Positions 10,882 to 21,629 of a stretch of DNA of 64,000 bases are shown piece by piece. Numbering within the stretch: position 1 is the stretch's first letter; every line of letters starts with the position of its first letter. The translations under genes were made by a program, and so were the position numbers. The stretch lies in assembly GCF_918797505.1 (NCBI RefSeq), contig NC_092793.1:4970366-5034365 (forward strand), given 5' to 3'. Below the pieces are notes generated by a model, which was not told the DNA's origin, made no database searches, and saw only the letters and a list, made by a program, of their open reading frames with translations. This DNA comes from Bemisia tabaci (Eukaryota; Arthropoda; Insecta; Hemiptera; Aleyrodidae).

Positions 10882-11108
10882 CATTGGAAAAAACACAGTG
10901 GATCTAGAGTCCAGACTCTTAAAAACATCGACAAGAAAAAGTCCTCTTGATTCAATCAGAATCCAGCTTAAATCAAGAACCAAGCCTCTTAATTTAAGCG
11001 GATTTAGTTTTGATTCAAGCTTAAATCTGATTGAATCAAAAGTATTTTTTCTTGTCAATGTTTTCAAGAGTCTGGACTCTAGATCCAATGTGGTTTTTTT
11101 TCCAGTGT
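10882..11108. mobile_element. Family B MITE nested in A
   Basis: Ends CATTGGAAAAAACACAGTGG and CCAATGTGGTTTTTTTTCCA. The inner arms carry GATCTAGAGTCCAGACTCTT and its complement near 11065. They are the same termini as the 3.1-kb Foldback element at 42339-45444, so B1 looks like its internally deleted derivative. Confidence 0.75.
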
Positions 11109-11112
11109 TGGC

Positions 11113-11514
11113 TCAGTTGCGATGGTCACAGAATCATGTTTTGATGCTTGATTATTGCGGTTCACCTAAAATTAATAAGATCGGTCCAAGCAGCAACTTT
11201 CTACGTTCAATATTAACCGAGGTATCGTCCTTTAAAAAGTCCGGTTTTTGACGTCATCCATCGCGGTAGTGACACCTTTGGTTTCTTCCACCTCGCTTTT
11301 ACTTACTCAGCGTGATACTTGGATGAAAGCAAGGTGAATAAAACCAAGGGTGTCACCACCGCGATGGATGACATCAAAAACCAGACTTTTCAAAGGGCGA
11401 TATCTCGGTTAATATTGAACGTAGCAAGTTGCTGTTTGGACGGATCTTATTATTTTTAGCTGATCTACTACAAGGATCATGCATAAAACCACGATTTTGT
11501 GACCAACGCGACTG
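11113..11514. repeat. Inverted-repeat element beside B within A
   Basis: GTTGCGATGGTCACAGAATC at the left pairs with TTTTGTGACCAACGCGACTG at the right. Inner arms also pair (TCCATCGCGGTAGTGACACC with GGTGTCACCACCGCGATGGA). About 400 bp, no coding function. Confidence 0.65.
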
Positions 11515-11701
11515 ACCTTTTTACCGCGAAATACAGAATATTTTCCCCCGAAATGTTCAGACGATTTTGCACGCACTTTAATCTAAATATCGGTGATTTT
11601 AAAGGAAAAATATGCATGGATGTCGTAAAAAATACAATCTTTAAAAATGGAAACTTGGCAACTCTCGAATTTTAATGCGGCGTTCTTCCTTAGCACGGCA
11701 G

Positions 11702-12084
11702 AATTCAAGCCGAGTCGATTACAATCAAGAAATGCCTTGAAGGAGGAGTGGATTCTAGATTTTTCCTATGTGATTTATGTTGTTTTTGAGTCATTTAAAC
11801 ACTTGAATTCATATGTGATGCACCCGTGGCAAGGGTTCGTGACGACCCACACTTACGCAAAAGAGGGAGGCACGCTTGTAATGAAAAAAATTTTCGGGGG
11901 GGGGGGGGTGGAGGTAAGTGACATCTAGGACAAAGGGAGAAGGAGAAGTCAAAGGTCGGGAAAAATGGGTTCTGTAATTCATGGACGAAATCGCACTACT
12001 TTTCAGCAAAAAAAGGAAAGTTGTGAAAAGTGAGAGATGAATTAATCCGGGAAATCCAGGTACCCTCATTAATTATTGTAATAA
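11702..12084. other. Intron segment with an 11-G run, no gene seen
   Basis: The only notable feature is a G run near 11897. No splice-bounded ORF recognised. Confidence 0.4.
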
Positions 12085-12210
12085 TTGGACGTATTTCTAT
12101 CAAACGGAACTATGTGCATTATGACGTGAGCCCTGTTATGGACATATTCGTATGGGTCTCAGGGCTAATGTCTTAACGCACATAGTTTTGTTTGATAGAA
12201 ATACATCCAA
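12085..12210. mobile_element. Family F MITE, short form
   Basis: TTGGACGTATTTCTATCAAA and TTTGATAGAAATACATCCAA are the ends of a 126-bp near-perfect palindrome. Other copies are at 37514-37643 and 39119-39199, with a long form at 50420-50790. Confidence 0.75.
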
Positions 12211-12398
12211 TTAGTTTTCAGTTCAATGAAGACATTTTCTTTTGTGTGCTTGCACTGACCTTTCACCTGGGAAACCCGAAATGTAGGGATATTTTGGAAA
12301 TCGAAGCCACTCTTTTGTTTTCGAGAAGAACGAGGAAAAAGTTGGAGACCTCGAAGGCTCGGAACTTTCGGTACTTTGGTCAGTCGAAGTCGCGCAGC

Positions 12399-12428
12399 CG
12401 TAGGGGTTGAGCTTGAGCTCAACCCCTA
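12399..12428. repeat. Perfect 14-bp-arm palindrome
   Basis: TAGGGGTTGAGC, a short spacer, then GCTCAACCCCTA. It lies just upstream of the putative 5' exon at 12440-12930. Confidence 0.55.
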
Positions 12429-12439
12429 GGAGGATAATC

Positions 12440-12930
12440 TAATCGGAAGTATATTTTATCGGAAATATATTCATCTCGGGACCGCGTGTGATAGTCGTGT
12501 GCTTCAAGTGTATTACCATCAGTGTAGTTTCGTATCCGGTACTTTAGTTTCGTGTTCGGTACTTTAGTTTCGTGTTCGGTACTTTAGTTTCGTGTTCGGT
12601 ACTTTATTTTCGTGTTCGGTACTTTATTATTAAAATTTTTCTCTGTGAATTATTCCGTGAATATAGAAGGTGCAGTGAATAGTTGAGCAGCCTTACTTTC
12701 CGAAAGTTTTCTATCCGCCGAAAGTTTTCGTCAGCGAGCCTCTACTTTTTCTGTCCAGAGTAATAGTTTGCCGTGTTTTACAATAAGTGGAAGTAGTATT
12801 TGTCACTCGTGTCGGTTGTCATCGTGCGAATTTTCGGTAGTGTCTTTTCATCGATATTTCTGTGAAATTTGATTTGAGGATATAGTTTCGGAAGTCATTT
12901 TGCTCACGTATATTCCTCAGCGTTGATTCG
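12440..12930 (+). promoter_or_regulatory. Candidate promoter and non-coding first exon, plus strand
   Basis: Low in repeats and stop-rich. It has TATA-like words (TATATTTTATC at 12450), a TCAGT initiator-like word at 12531 and an excellent donor (GATTCG then GTAAGT at 12931). It could be an alternative 5' exon for the exon at 14540. Transcription is inferred, not shown. Confidence 0.25.
12521..12640 (+). repeat. 20-bp tandem repeat, about 5 copies
   Basis: Unit TAGTTTCGTGTTCGGTACTT repeated at exactly 20-bp spacing, the copies at either end slightly diverged. It lies inside the candidate 5' exon. Confidence 0.85.
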
Positions 12931-13009
12931 GTAAGTCGCTTGATGTCATCAACAAAATGTTTTTTTTTTTCATTTTTTTCTTTTTTTACGAGAGAAGTGT
13001 GGTACATTT

Positions 13010-13490
13010 AATATCGATGACTTAAGTGTGAAACCACGTATTTCCAGTAAAATTTATTCTACCATTTTATTTTTTCGAGGAAAATCAAGTCGACGGTTGG
13101 GCTTGATATCTTTACAGAACACTGGAAAAAAACCACATTGCATTTAGAGTCCAGACTCTTGAAAACATTGACAAGAAAAAATACTCTTGATTCAATCGGA
13201 TTTTTGCTTGAATCAAAACGAAATCCGCTTAAATTAAGAGGCTTGGTTTTTAATTTAAGTTAGATTCTGACTGAATCAAGAGTACTTTTTCTTGTTAATG
13301 TTTTTTTAAGAGTCTGGACTCTAGATCCAATGTGTTTTTTTTCCCGTGAATATTTTGCTAAAAGAGAGGAAAAATCGAGGTAGTTTTCAAGGAATAAGTT
13401 GACTAGTTTTACCAAGAAAAAATAAAGTGTAACAGGAGGTCCGGGACGTCGCAGACGGAGATAGGTGGTTTCGCACTTCGGCCATCGATA
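13010..13490. repeat. Family E element split by a family B element
   Basis: Left end ATATCGATGACTTAAGTG with AAACCACGTATTTCC. Right end GACGTCGCAGACGGAGATAG with GCCATCGATAT. The B element at 13120-13348 interrupts it. Confidence 0.65.
13120..13348. mobile_element. Family B MITE nested in E
   Basis: CACTGGAAAAAAACCACATT at the left and its degenerate complement at the right, around AGTCCAGACTCTTGAAAAC arms. Confidence 0.75.
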
Positions 13491-13631
13491 TATAATTTGA
13501 GAATCCCTGTGGGCGATAATCTTTTGATTTTCTCGAGATTTTTTTCACAATCAGTGGAGTTATCGAGGTATTCTGCGTATTGAAATGTGTTGCAATTTTT
13601 TGCATTTGCGAAGTACCTAACTTCTTCATAA

Positions 13632-13880
13632 ATCGATGGCCAAAGTGGAAAATCATGCATTTCTATTGTGGTGTCATAAAATTTCCACCTTTATTTTATT
13701 TTTTCGAAGAGAAACAAGCAAACTTGATAGCTTGAAATTTATACAAAGTATTCTGCAAACATTGAAAAAAAATCACGGAAGTTTTAAAGAAATTAGGTAG
13801 ACCAGTTCCCCCGAGAAAAAATGAAGTATGACAGAAAATCTGTTGAGTAGCAGACGGAAACGCGTGTTTCTACACTTAAG
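13632..13880. repeat. Family E element, diverged
   Basis: AATCGATGGCCAAAGTGG at the left, and AGTATGACAGAAAATCTG with GCAGACGGAAACGCG at the right. Confidence 0.55.
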
Positions 13881-14322
13881 GTGATTCGATGGACGCGATA
13901 CTTTGTGTCAGAACGGCATGCGATATATCGCATCAATTGGTTCCATTTTTTCAGCTACTCGTCATTTTTCTCCAATTTTGAGATTGCGATTCTGTTGTCA
14001 AGAGACTAAAGCACTCACTTACCAATTTTAACAAAGAAATTCAACGTACTAAAGGCGTGGTTTTTTTAGAGAGAAAACATCGCATTCGATACTGATATCG
14101 AGACTGCACTTGAATGCGATATTTTCTCTCTAAAAAAACCACGCCTTTATTACGTTGAATTTCTTTGTTAAAATTGGTAAGCGAGTGCTTTAGTCTCCCG
14201 ACAACAGAATTGCGATCTCAAAATTGGAGAGGAATGACGAGTAGATGGAAAAATGAAACCAATGGATGCGATATATCGCATGCCTTTCTGACACTAAATA
14301 TGGCGTCCATCAAATCTCCTTA
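13878..14322. repeat. Family L foldback element, 445 bp
   Basis: The whole element is a palindrome: AAGGTGATTCGATGGACGC against GCGTCCATCAAATCTCCTT, GCATGCGATATATCGCA against its complement, and central AGAGAGAAAACATCGCATTC arms. A second copy is at 14667-15090, and the two flank the candidate exon at 14540. Confidence 0.75.
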
Positions 14323-14539
14323 AGTCGTCGATATGAAAATGTTTTATCGTTGAAAATTGATTATTATTGAATACATTATTTGAGAATATTGTAATTTTGT
14401 GGTAAAAAAAGCAGTTTTATTCCATTATTTTTCAACATTATTTCAACTTATTTGTTAAGCTGTTCCATATACTAGACAATGTGCAACAATGCGTTACGTT
14501 GAATTTATCTCTAAAAGGGTTTAATTTTTTTCTTTGCAG

Positions 14540-14630
14540 CCAACATTCGAGAAGGGGATGAACGAGGATGGAAATCTTCACCCTCCGCATCAGAGCTGTT
14601 CCTGACCTTGCAGATCATCGCTTCTTCACG
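14540..14630 (+). CDS. Candidate internal coding exon of an unrecognised plus-strand gene
   Basis: A strong acceptor (TTTTTTTCTTTGCAG) and a good donor (GTAAGA at 14631) bound 91 bp. Only the phase-1 frame is open throughout (NIREGDERGWKSSPSASELF, then a hydrophobic stretch), and phase 1 is what the donor at 9123 supplies. It leaves in phase 2, matching the open frame that starts at the acceptor at 27600. In another frame an ATG at 14568 is also open to the donor (MEIFTLRIRAVPDLADHRFF). It sits unscathed between two L elements. Homology unknown. Confidence 0.35.
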
Positions 14631-14666
14631 GTAAGATCTCTCAAGCTTCCTCCTATTTCGAAAATT

Positions 14667-15090
14667 AAGGTGATTCGATGAACGCCATATTTTGTGACAG
14701 AACGGCATGCGATATATAGCATCGATTAGTTCCATTTTTCCGGCGACTCGTCATTTTTCTCGAATTTTGAGATCGCAATTCTATTGTCAGGAGACTAAAT
14801 AATTCACTTACCAATTTTGATGAACAAATTCAAAGTATTAAAGGCGTGAGGAAAATAGAGGAAAAATACTGCATTCGAATGAAATATTTTGTCTCATAAA
14901 AAAAACCCACGACTTCATTACGATGAATTTGTTTGTCAAAATTTGGTAGGTGAATTCTTTAGTCTCCTGACAACAGAATTGCGATCTCAAAATTCGAGAA
15001 AAATGACGAGTAGCTGAAAAAATGAAACCAATCGACGCGATATTTCGCATGTCGTTCTGGCACAAAATATGGCGTTCATTGAATCACCTC
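14667..15090. repeat. Family L foldback element, copy 2
   Basis: AAGGTGATTCGATGAACGCC at the left against GGCGTTCATTGAATCACCT at the right, with diverged inner arms. Confidence 0.75.
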
Positions 15091-15153
15091 CACTTCTAAT
15101 GAATCGGTTACTGTCAATAATTTCAATTTTTGAAATGGGCTGCTAAAAAATTT

Positions 15154-15545
15154 GAGGGGCTTGGAAGACAAGGCGCATAAGTGCAGTTTTTGAAAAAGTT
15201 GAGATTTTAATGATTTCAAGTAAAACTAGTCTAAGTGCATGTTTTGTGAAAAATTCCCCCTCAAATTTCAATTTTTAAGCTTCAAAAAGTCAGTTTGAAC
15301 TTTCTTTCCGCCATAAGGATCCGTGTAATTTTGAGACTTCGAATACATATTTCTCGATAATGATTTCAAGTAAAACTAGTCATATTTTGTGAAAAATTTC
15401 CTCTCAAATTTCAAGTTTTAAGCTTCAAAAAGTCAGTTTGAACTTTCTTTCCGCCATAAGGATCCATGTAATTTCAAAACTTCGAACACATATTTCTCGA
15501 GGTAGCAAAAACTGCACTTACGCGCTTTGTCCTACAAGCCCCTCA
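15154..15545. repeat. Family C element with internal duplication
   Basis: GAGGGGCTTGGAAGAC at the left and CCTACAAGCCCCTC at the right. The inner block running from GATTTCAAGTAAAACTAGTC to the TTCTCGA words is present twice (about 15210-15360 and 15360-15500), which explains the extra length over the copy at 2791. Confidence 0.65.
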
Positions 15546-15618
15546 TTCTTCCGCAACGCTGATCATCGCCGCTGTCATCATTCGGGCGATTTTAGGTAGA
15601 ATCAACTTAACTACATTT

Positions 15619-15741
15619 CGTCGCTCCTCTGACGTAAGGGCGTAACTTGATTTCTACGTGACCCCTGTGCTCCGTATAACTCTATGCTTTCTAAGGCTCA
15701 TGCAAAAATCTAGATACGCCCTTACGTCAGAGGAGCGACGA
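15619..15741. repeat. Family K element
   Basis: CGTCGCTCCTCTGACGTAAG pairs exactly with CTTACGTCAGAGGAGCGACG. About 123 bp. Confidence 0.7.
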
Positions 15742-15896
15742 TTTGACGGTGCTTAGTTTTTCCTGATGTTCTGTTTCTGTAATACTGCAGAACTACGAAA
15801 CATAATGCCTAGAAACTGTCTTATTTTTCCAAGATTCTGCAGAATAAACTATTCACTGAATTCGCTACGACAGGATTCAGCTTCATTTTTTGTCAT

Positions 15897-16275
15897 TTCC
15901 CGGACGAAGAAACGTAACTCCATTCCAAGGTTGTCAAATTGATTCAAAGAATTTAATTTTTCGCAAACACGAGAAAGCGAAATCTTTATCCAAAATTTAT
16001 TTTCGTTTTTCATGAGATCAGCGGAAAAATCAGTGAAATGTACAATAATTAATACCTAACATTTTCCTTTACAAATTCAAATTTACGAGGCGAAATCTGG
16101 CAACAATGAAATGGACCACATTCTGCAAAAAGGAACCACTATTTCTGGCTCATTTTAGAAACAACGTATATGCCATTGGTTTCCCTATGCAGAACGGTGG
16201 TTTTATGAAAGAGTCAGAAATAGTGGTTCCTTATTGCAAAATGTAATCCAAATGTAGTTATGTTCTTTCGTGGGA
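15897..16275. repeat. Family U element interrupted by family H
   Basis: GAAACGTAACTCCATTCCAA at the left, and TAGTTATGTTCTTTCGTGGG at the right after the nested H element at 16112-16250. The cleaner copy is at 19927-20211. Confidence 0.5.
16112..16250. repeat. Family H element nested in U
   Basis: TGGACCACATTCTGCAAAAA at the left and ATTGCAAAATGTAATCCA at the right. Confidence 0.65.
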
Positions 16276-16287
16276 GGTAACGACGAA

Positions 16288-16430
16288 TTGGACTGTATTT
16301 TGCAATTTGGAACTATAAATTCTGGCTCATCTGAAAAAAACACTTATGTGCATAGGGATACTAATGGCACATGCGTTTTTTTTAAACCGGGCCAGAATTT
16401 ATAGTTCCAAATTGCAAAATGCAGTCCAAT
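16288..16430. repeat. Family H element
   Basis: TTGGACTGTATTTTGCAATT and AATTGCAAAATGCAGTCCAA, with inner GGAACTATAAATTCTGGCTC arms. Confidence 0.7.
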
Positions 16431-16478
16431 TGAGGGAGGAAAATAGATTAAAAAGCCTCCCAATGAGTGGCCCCGTTT

Positions 16479-16599
16479 CGTCGCTCCTCTGACGAAAGGG
16501 CGAATCTCAATTTCCTCGTGAGCCCTGGGTCACATTCAAATCCATGCTTTCTGCGGTTCATGTGAAAAGTGAGATACGTCCTTATGTCAGAGGAGCGAC
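16479..16599. repeat. Family K element, copy 2
   Basis: CGTCGCTCCTCTGACGAAAG at the left and TATGTCAGAGGAGCGAC at the right. Confidence 0.65.
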
Positions 16600-16662
16600 C
16601 TTTTTTGAAACCCGGGGATTTCATTCGTACGTGACCGAAATGAAACCTTATGATGAGACAAG

Positions 16663-19053
16663 CCTCCGGTAAAAATTTTAGCTTGAGGATACGTTTGGTT
16701 TTGGACAGTGGCGTGGCGTGAATTGCGATGTATCGATTCTCATGCCATTTAAAGCTATGGTAAAGAATCGATTATTAAGGTGTTCGCTGCGAACACCCTG
16801 TCTATCGATCCTTTTTCATAGGTTTAAATGGCATGACAATCGATATATCGCAATTCACGCCACGCCATTGGTTTTGGAGCTACAGCGTTGCAAAGTTTGC
16901 ATGTTTGAGTCTAAAAAATCTTCATATTTTTGAAGAATTTCTTCCAAAAGCCAATTTCAAAGTAATGTAAGTAACAAGTAATGTAAGTTTCAAGTAAACA
17001 TGACGCGTAACTGAAAAATTATAAGAAAATCCGTAGTAAAAGTTTCAAATTGTGGATGAGCCGTTAATAGCAGTATAACGTTGCAAAAATTACATTCTTG
17101 CCCTTTAAAAATACCCATTTTTTATAGTTTTGTATATTGTAGCAGTATTTGAGACATAAAATATACAATTAGAGATACTCGCAGACTCATAGTAAAATTT
17201 ATATCAGTGTACGATAATTTTAGGCAATGCAGCGTTGCAAAGTTTAGACGTATAGCATAGATTTAATCAGTATACGATAATTTTGGGCAATACAGCGTTG
17301 CAAAGTTTACATCTTTCATCTATGAAAATGTCTACTTTTTCTTGTTATTGTATTGGAGACAAGATACAATATGAGTTAATGGTTAATAGTGTGAAGCGAA
17401 ATGTGGAGGCTTTATGTTGATCCTGGGTGACAATTGCATTAAAATAACATCGTTGCAAATTTTATCTGCTTTTCTTTTAACATTCGATTGTATAAAATTA
17501 GTTAAAAGTAAGGATTCTTCCAATAGTTATTTTACTTTAAAATGTAATTCCAGAGGATTTTTGGAATACAATGGATGATTCAGCATCAGTGTTGCTTTCA
17601 AGATCTGAAATATTCTGCCTAGACTTAGTTGCAAATTCAACCTTTTTTAGGTGTAATGAAGAAACTAACATAGAATATGGAGGCGTTTGGGTTTTTTTGA
17701 GTAGAAATAAATCTTGATATAGACGATACATTCATTATGCCTTAAAAAACTGAGTATGTTGAACGAAAGAATGGAAGATTTTGAAAATATTAAAGAAATA
17801 AAAAAAAAAAAAATGCAAAGTAAAAAAAAAAAAAGAAAAAAAAAAAAAAATGCAAAGTAAATTAAATGAACGAAAAATAATAAATACATCAACAAAACAA
17901 TAAAATATAATTTAAAACCTAAATAGAATATTTAAATCACTGTTGCGTTAATGTATAAAAAACCCAGACGCCTCCTTAAGAGAGAATTTCAAAATTATTT
18001 AAATATGACTTTTGGAGGGTGAAAGTTTAAAATTGGCATCATGTTGAGGCGTTTTCTATAGATTTGAAGGCAAGACAGGACTGATACTGAAGCATCACAT
18101 GAATAAAATATTTTGAAGGAAAAAGATAAAAAACTATAAAAAATACAAAAATAAAGAAAAATGGAAAATAATGTACGGTAGAAAGTCATATAAAATTGAA
18201 AGAAAAAAATGTCAATGTAAATAAAAAAATAAGCAAAATCAAATAACTACTGGAAGCATCTTTATTTTAAAATCGTCTATTATTTATTGCTTGTAGAGAA
18301 TTGTGAATAAACTTGGCGAAAGTATTATTGCAAAAACCAATTGTCACTTGGAACAGACATCAGACCTTGATATTTTGGCTTGATATGAGGGATGACACCC
18401 ATTGATTTTATCTTAAACTAGAAAAAAAAAAATTGAAAAAAATCATATTTCGTTGAGTTTAAAATTGTAAGCTTGGCAACGCTGTATCACTACAAATCAA
18501 TCTTACACCTGCAGATAACGTAAATTGTTTATTTCATAAAAAAAAAAAAAACAAACAAACAAAAACAAACAAACACTGAACTTAAAAATAAAAACATTTT
18601 TAAAGCTTATATACATAAACTTTGCAACGCTGTATCGTTTAATCTATACTTACACTCGCGGTAAAACTTTTACACAAGACTAATCTTATCATAGAATTTC
18701 AGCTAAACCACATTATCATACCTTTAGGTGGTCAATAAGTTCGTTTTTTAATTAAAAAACGGAACAAAATGAGCATTTTTATAGGTCTGTGATGTCAAGT
18801 TTGCAACGTTGTATCAACAGAATCAACAGCATTAACGTAGAAAAATTATTTATTATTAACGTATTTTTTTAGAAAAATGTACACTGACTGTTGATAAAAT
18901 GTCTTAAAATATCATGAAACATCCAATGACAGTTGTTTACAGAAAGTAAGATACTTGATAATACGATAATCTTTAAAGCTTAAATATGGAAACTTGTCAA
19001 CGCTGTATTTCTAAAACCAGACGTATCCTCAAGCTAAGATTTTTACTGGAGAC
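16663..19053. mobile_element. Element J, 2.4-kb inverted-repeat element with subterminal repeats
   Basis: The termini pair over more than 60 bp (CCTCCGGTAAAAATTTTAGC at the left, GCTAAGATTTTTACTGGAG at the right, continuing through GAGGATACGT and TACAGCGTTG). The subterminal word CAGCGTTGCAAAGTTT, or a close variant, occurs about five times on the plus strand in the left half (near 16874, 17080, 17233, 17290, 17450). It occurs about four times reversed in the right half (near 18473, 18623, 18800, 18990). The interior is AT-rich with no significant ORF. Such opposed subterminal repeats are typical of transposase-binding regions. A family D element is nested at 16706-16870. Confidence 0.75.
16706..16870. 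mobile_element. Family D hAT-like MITE in J, 8-bp duplication GTTTTGGA
   Basis: CAGTGGCGTGGCGTG at the left, CACGCCACGCCATTG at the right, with GTTTTGGA on both sides (16698-16705, 16871-16878). Confidence 0.88.
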
Positions 19054-19292
19054 ATGGGTCATCATAGAGCAAAGTAACAATATGTAACAATTTTGGATGA
19101 TTATTCATGAATTTCCAGAGTGCCTCGTGTCTTTGGAAGAATTTTTGACGAGCCGGGGTCTAAAAGTGCGTCGCGGTGGAAATTAACTGTTAAACCTTGT
19201 TAGGTTATCGGCTGCTTTACTTCCTTCTTGCCTTCAATCTGGTGAAGATTGAGCAGAGAGCGCCGAGAGCGGTCTGAGTCAACGTTACTTAA
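19054..19292. other. Unique intron segment, nothing recognised
   Basis: No repeat match or exon-like ORF seen. Base composition is balanced compared with neighbours. Confidence 0.4.
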
Positions 19293-19434
19293 TTTGAACT
19301 AAATTTTGCAATTCGGAGCTACAATTTCTGGCTCATCTATAAAAACACTTATGTGCATATGATACTATGGGTACTTACGTTGTTTCTAAACTTGAGACAC
19401 AAATTTTAGTGCTCAATTGCAAAATGCAGTCCAT
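19293..19434. repeat. Family H element
   Basis: TAAATTTTGCAATTCGGAGC at the left and GCTCAATTGCAAAATGCAGT at the right. Confidence 0.65.
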
Positions 19435-19727
19435 TTGTGTGTGGATCTGTGTAAAAAGAGCTTCTCCTCCGGGAGAAAATTGTTCTTAACTTTTTGCGGA
19501 CACATGAACAACATTTTTCTACAACCTAGGAATTTTTGTCTTCAAGCTTCACGACAGTTTTTGAGATTTAGGATCAAATTTCCTGAGTAAAGGAATTTTG
19601 TCCCCAGAAAGATAGGTCTCCTCTTACAGATCTGGTCACTAGTAAAAGGGGCCCGGCATATTGTTATGAAAGGTAGCTTCCACATGAATAATAAGTTTTC
19701 CTCCGCTCCAATAGCCTCCAGACTCAT

Positions 19728-19868
19728 TTGGACCACATTTTGCAATTGGGAACTATAATTTCTGACTCAGTTTAGAAATAACTTATGAGCCATTAGTTTC
19801 CCGATGCACAAAAGTGTTTTTAGGGATGAGCCAGAAATTTTAGTTCCTAATTGCAAAATGTAGTCCAT
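19728..19868. repeat. Family H element
   Basis: TTGGACCACATTTTGCAATT at the left and AATTGCAAAATGTAGTCCA at the right. Confidence 0.7.
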
Positions 19869-19926
19869 TTATTCCTCGTCAGTCACATATAAGTAGAACT
19901 GACCAGACGTTTAAATGTAAAACTTG

Positions 19927-20211
19927 TCTCCCGTACGAAGGAATGTAACTCCATTCCAAGGTCACCAAATTGACTCAAACAATTAATTTATTTTACAAAG
20001 TTATGCCTGTGCAATTTTCAGGCACAACTTTGTAAAACAAATTAATGAAAATGTGCCTGTGTAATTTTTATTTTAATTTTGCATGAAATCTCGGGGAAAA
20101 TTATCAATGAAATTTCCAGTTAGGGAAGTTCAAGATCCTCCTACTTAATATGCAATTTGCGAGGGGACATTTGGCAACATTGAAATGAAGTTACGTTCTT
20201 TCATGCGGGAA
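19927..20211. repeat. Family U element
   Basis: The left end GAAGGAATGTAACTCCATTC and the right end GAAATGAAGTTACGTTCTTT are complementary. GCATTTGGCAACATTG-type words sit inside the right end. A central palindrome reads AAAGTTATGCCTGTGC with its complement near 20030. Confidence 0.6.
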
Positions 20212-20520
20212 ACGATGAGCTCTCTTAAGTTTAGTTTTACTGTGCCGAGGCAAGTGAACCACCAAAACTTTCATTATTGCTATACTAGAGGTTGTTTTGC
20301 AAAACGAAAAAAATTCCGCCTGAGGTTACTGTTTTACGACTAATATTTATAATCCGTCTTGGTCAATTTTGCTCTTTCAATGACAATTTGTATTGAAAGT
20401 GTTGATTTACAACATTATGGTAGTAGTTTTTGTGTAATTTTTGGTTTGTTGGGTAGCCAGTGCTATGGGTTAAAATAAACTGTTAACTCACGTTAACTTG
20501 AAATTCAGGAACTTAATAGT

Positions 20521-20556
20521 CGAAGCTTTTCGGCCTCAGCCGTCGTCAGGACTTAG
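20521..20556 (-). ncRNA. Hammerhead-like motif, Penelope-type, minus strand
   Basis: Read on the minus strand: CCTGACGA, then GGCTGAGGCC folding as a small helix, then GAAA. This fits the hammerhead core CUGANGA - helix II - GAAA. Arrangements of this kind are known in the terminal repeats of Penelope-like retroelements. I could not fold a convincing helix III or locate the cleavage triplet, so activity is doubtful. Confidence 0.35.
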
Positions 20557-20716
20557 CAAAAAACACAGTTTGAGACAATAAATGATTAATTTTGATTAAT
20601 ATCAGTTCATACATATGATGAACGAGTGTGTTTCGGTGTAGTTGTGTTTCATTGAGTTTCTTATTGATTCAACGTTATTTCTACCGGAATAAATGATGAA
20701 AAATGGACGGCTCGTG

Positions 20717-20873
20717 CAGTGGCGTGGCGTGCTTTGCGATATATCGGCCATTTAAACCTATGGAAAAGGATCGATAAACAGGGTGTTCGTAGCGAACACC
20801 TTAATAATCGGTTTTTTACCATGGATTTAAATGGCATAACAATCGATATATCGCAATTCACGCCACGCCACTG
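20717..20873. repeat. Family D element
   Basis: CAGTGGCGTGGCGTGCTTTG at the left, CACGCCACGCCACTG at the right, with a TTCGTAGCGAACACC centre. The flanks GGCTCGTG and GGATCGCG match at 6 of 8 positions, an aged duplication. Confidence 0.8.
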
Positions 20874-21179
20874 GGATCGCGAGTTCTTCTGTCCTCAGGA
20901 CTTTTGTCTAGGAATGAGATTCTTGATTATAAATAAGATGTTCAACATTTTTCTATTGCTCACCATTTTGAGACTTTTCCTAACTTCGAATGAAGTGACC
21001 GAATCACTTCCTTCGTCAATTCTCTGTCTCGGTGACGGAGTATGCGTTTGTCTTCTGAAGCACTGTCAGAAGTCTATTACTGGCTACTAGATTCCCTGGG
21101 GATCAAATAGACTATATTCTACGATAAAAAAACTACTATTTACGGCTCATTCGTGAAAGTACCTCTTCGTATAAGGTAA

Positions 21180-21610
21180 AATCAAAGTTTGAGGAGAGGG
21201 AGAAGAATAGAAAGAGGAGGAAGAAGAAGATAAGAGAAAGAACAGGAAGAAAAGAGAGAAGAGAGGAGAGAAAAGAAGAGACATGGGAGATGAAGAAGAG
21301 AAGAATAGAGAGAACATAAAAGAGAATAAAACAGTGAAAGCACACAGTAAAACAGTGAGAGGGAAATTGAGAAGGAAATTGAGAAGGAAATTGAGAAGGA
21401 AAGCGCGAGAAGGAAAGCGAGAAGGAAATTGAGAAGGAAATTGAGAAGGAAAGCAAGAGGAAAGCGAGAAGGAAAGCGAGAAGGAAAGCGAGAAGGAAAG
21501 CGAGAAGGAAAGCGAGAAGGAAAACGAGAAGGAAAGCGAGAAGAAAAGCAAGAGGAAAAGCGAGAAGAAAAGTGAGAAGTAAATCGAGAGAAAACGTGAG
21601 AAGAGAGAGA
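21180..21610 (+). repeat. 430-bp polypurine tract with 12-bp minisatellite core
   Basis: The plus strand is almost purely A and G. From 21360 to 21580 the units GAGAAGGAAAGC and GAGAAGGAAATT repeat about 18 times. The opposite strand therefore has long Leu/Phe/Ser open frames in all three registers; these are composition artefacts and not genes. Confidence 0.85.
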
Positions 21611-21629
21611 AAAGGGTCTGGTGCCGGAG

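Larger units (their letters stand above)
10811..11701. mobile_element. Family A element expanded by two nested insertions, duplication AATT
   Basis: Left end CTGTCGTGCTAAGGAAGAAC, right end GTTCTTCCTTAGCACGGCAG, flanked by AATT on both sides. The 890-bp length comes from a family B element (10882-11108) and a second inverted-repeat element (11113-11514) inside it. Confidence 0.75.
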
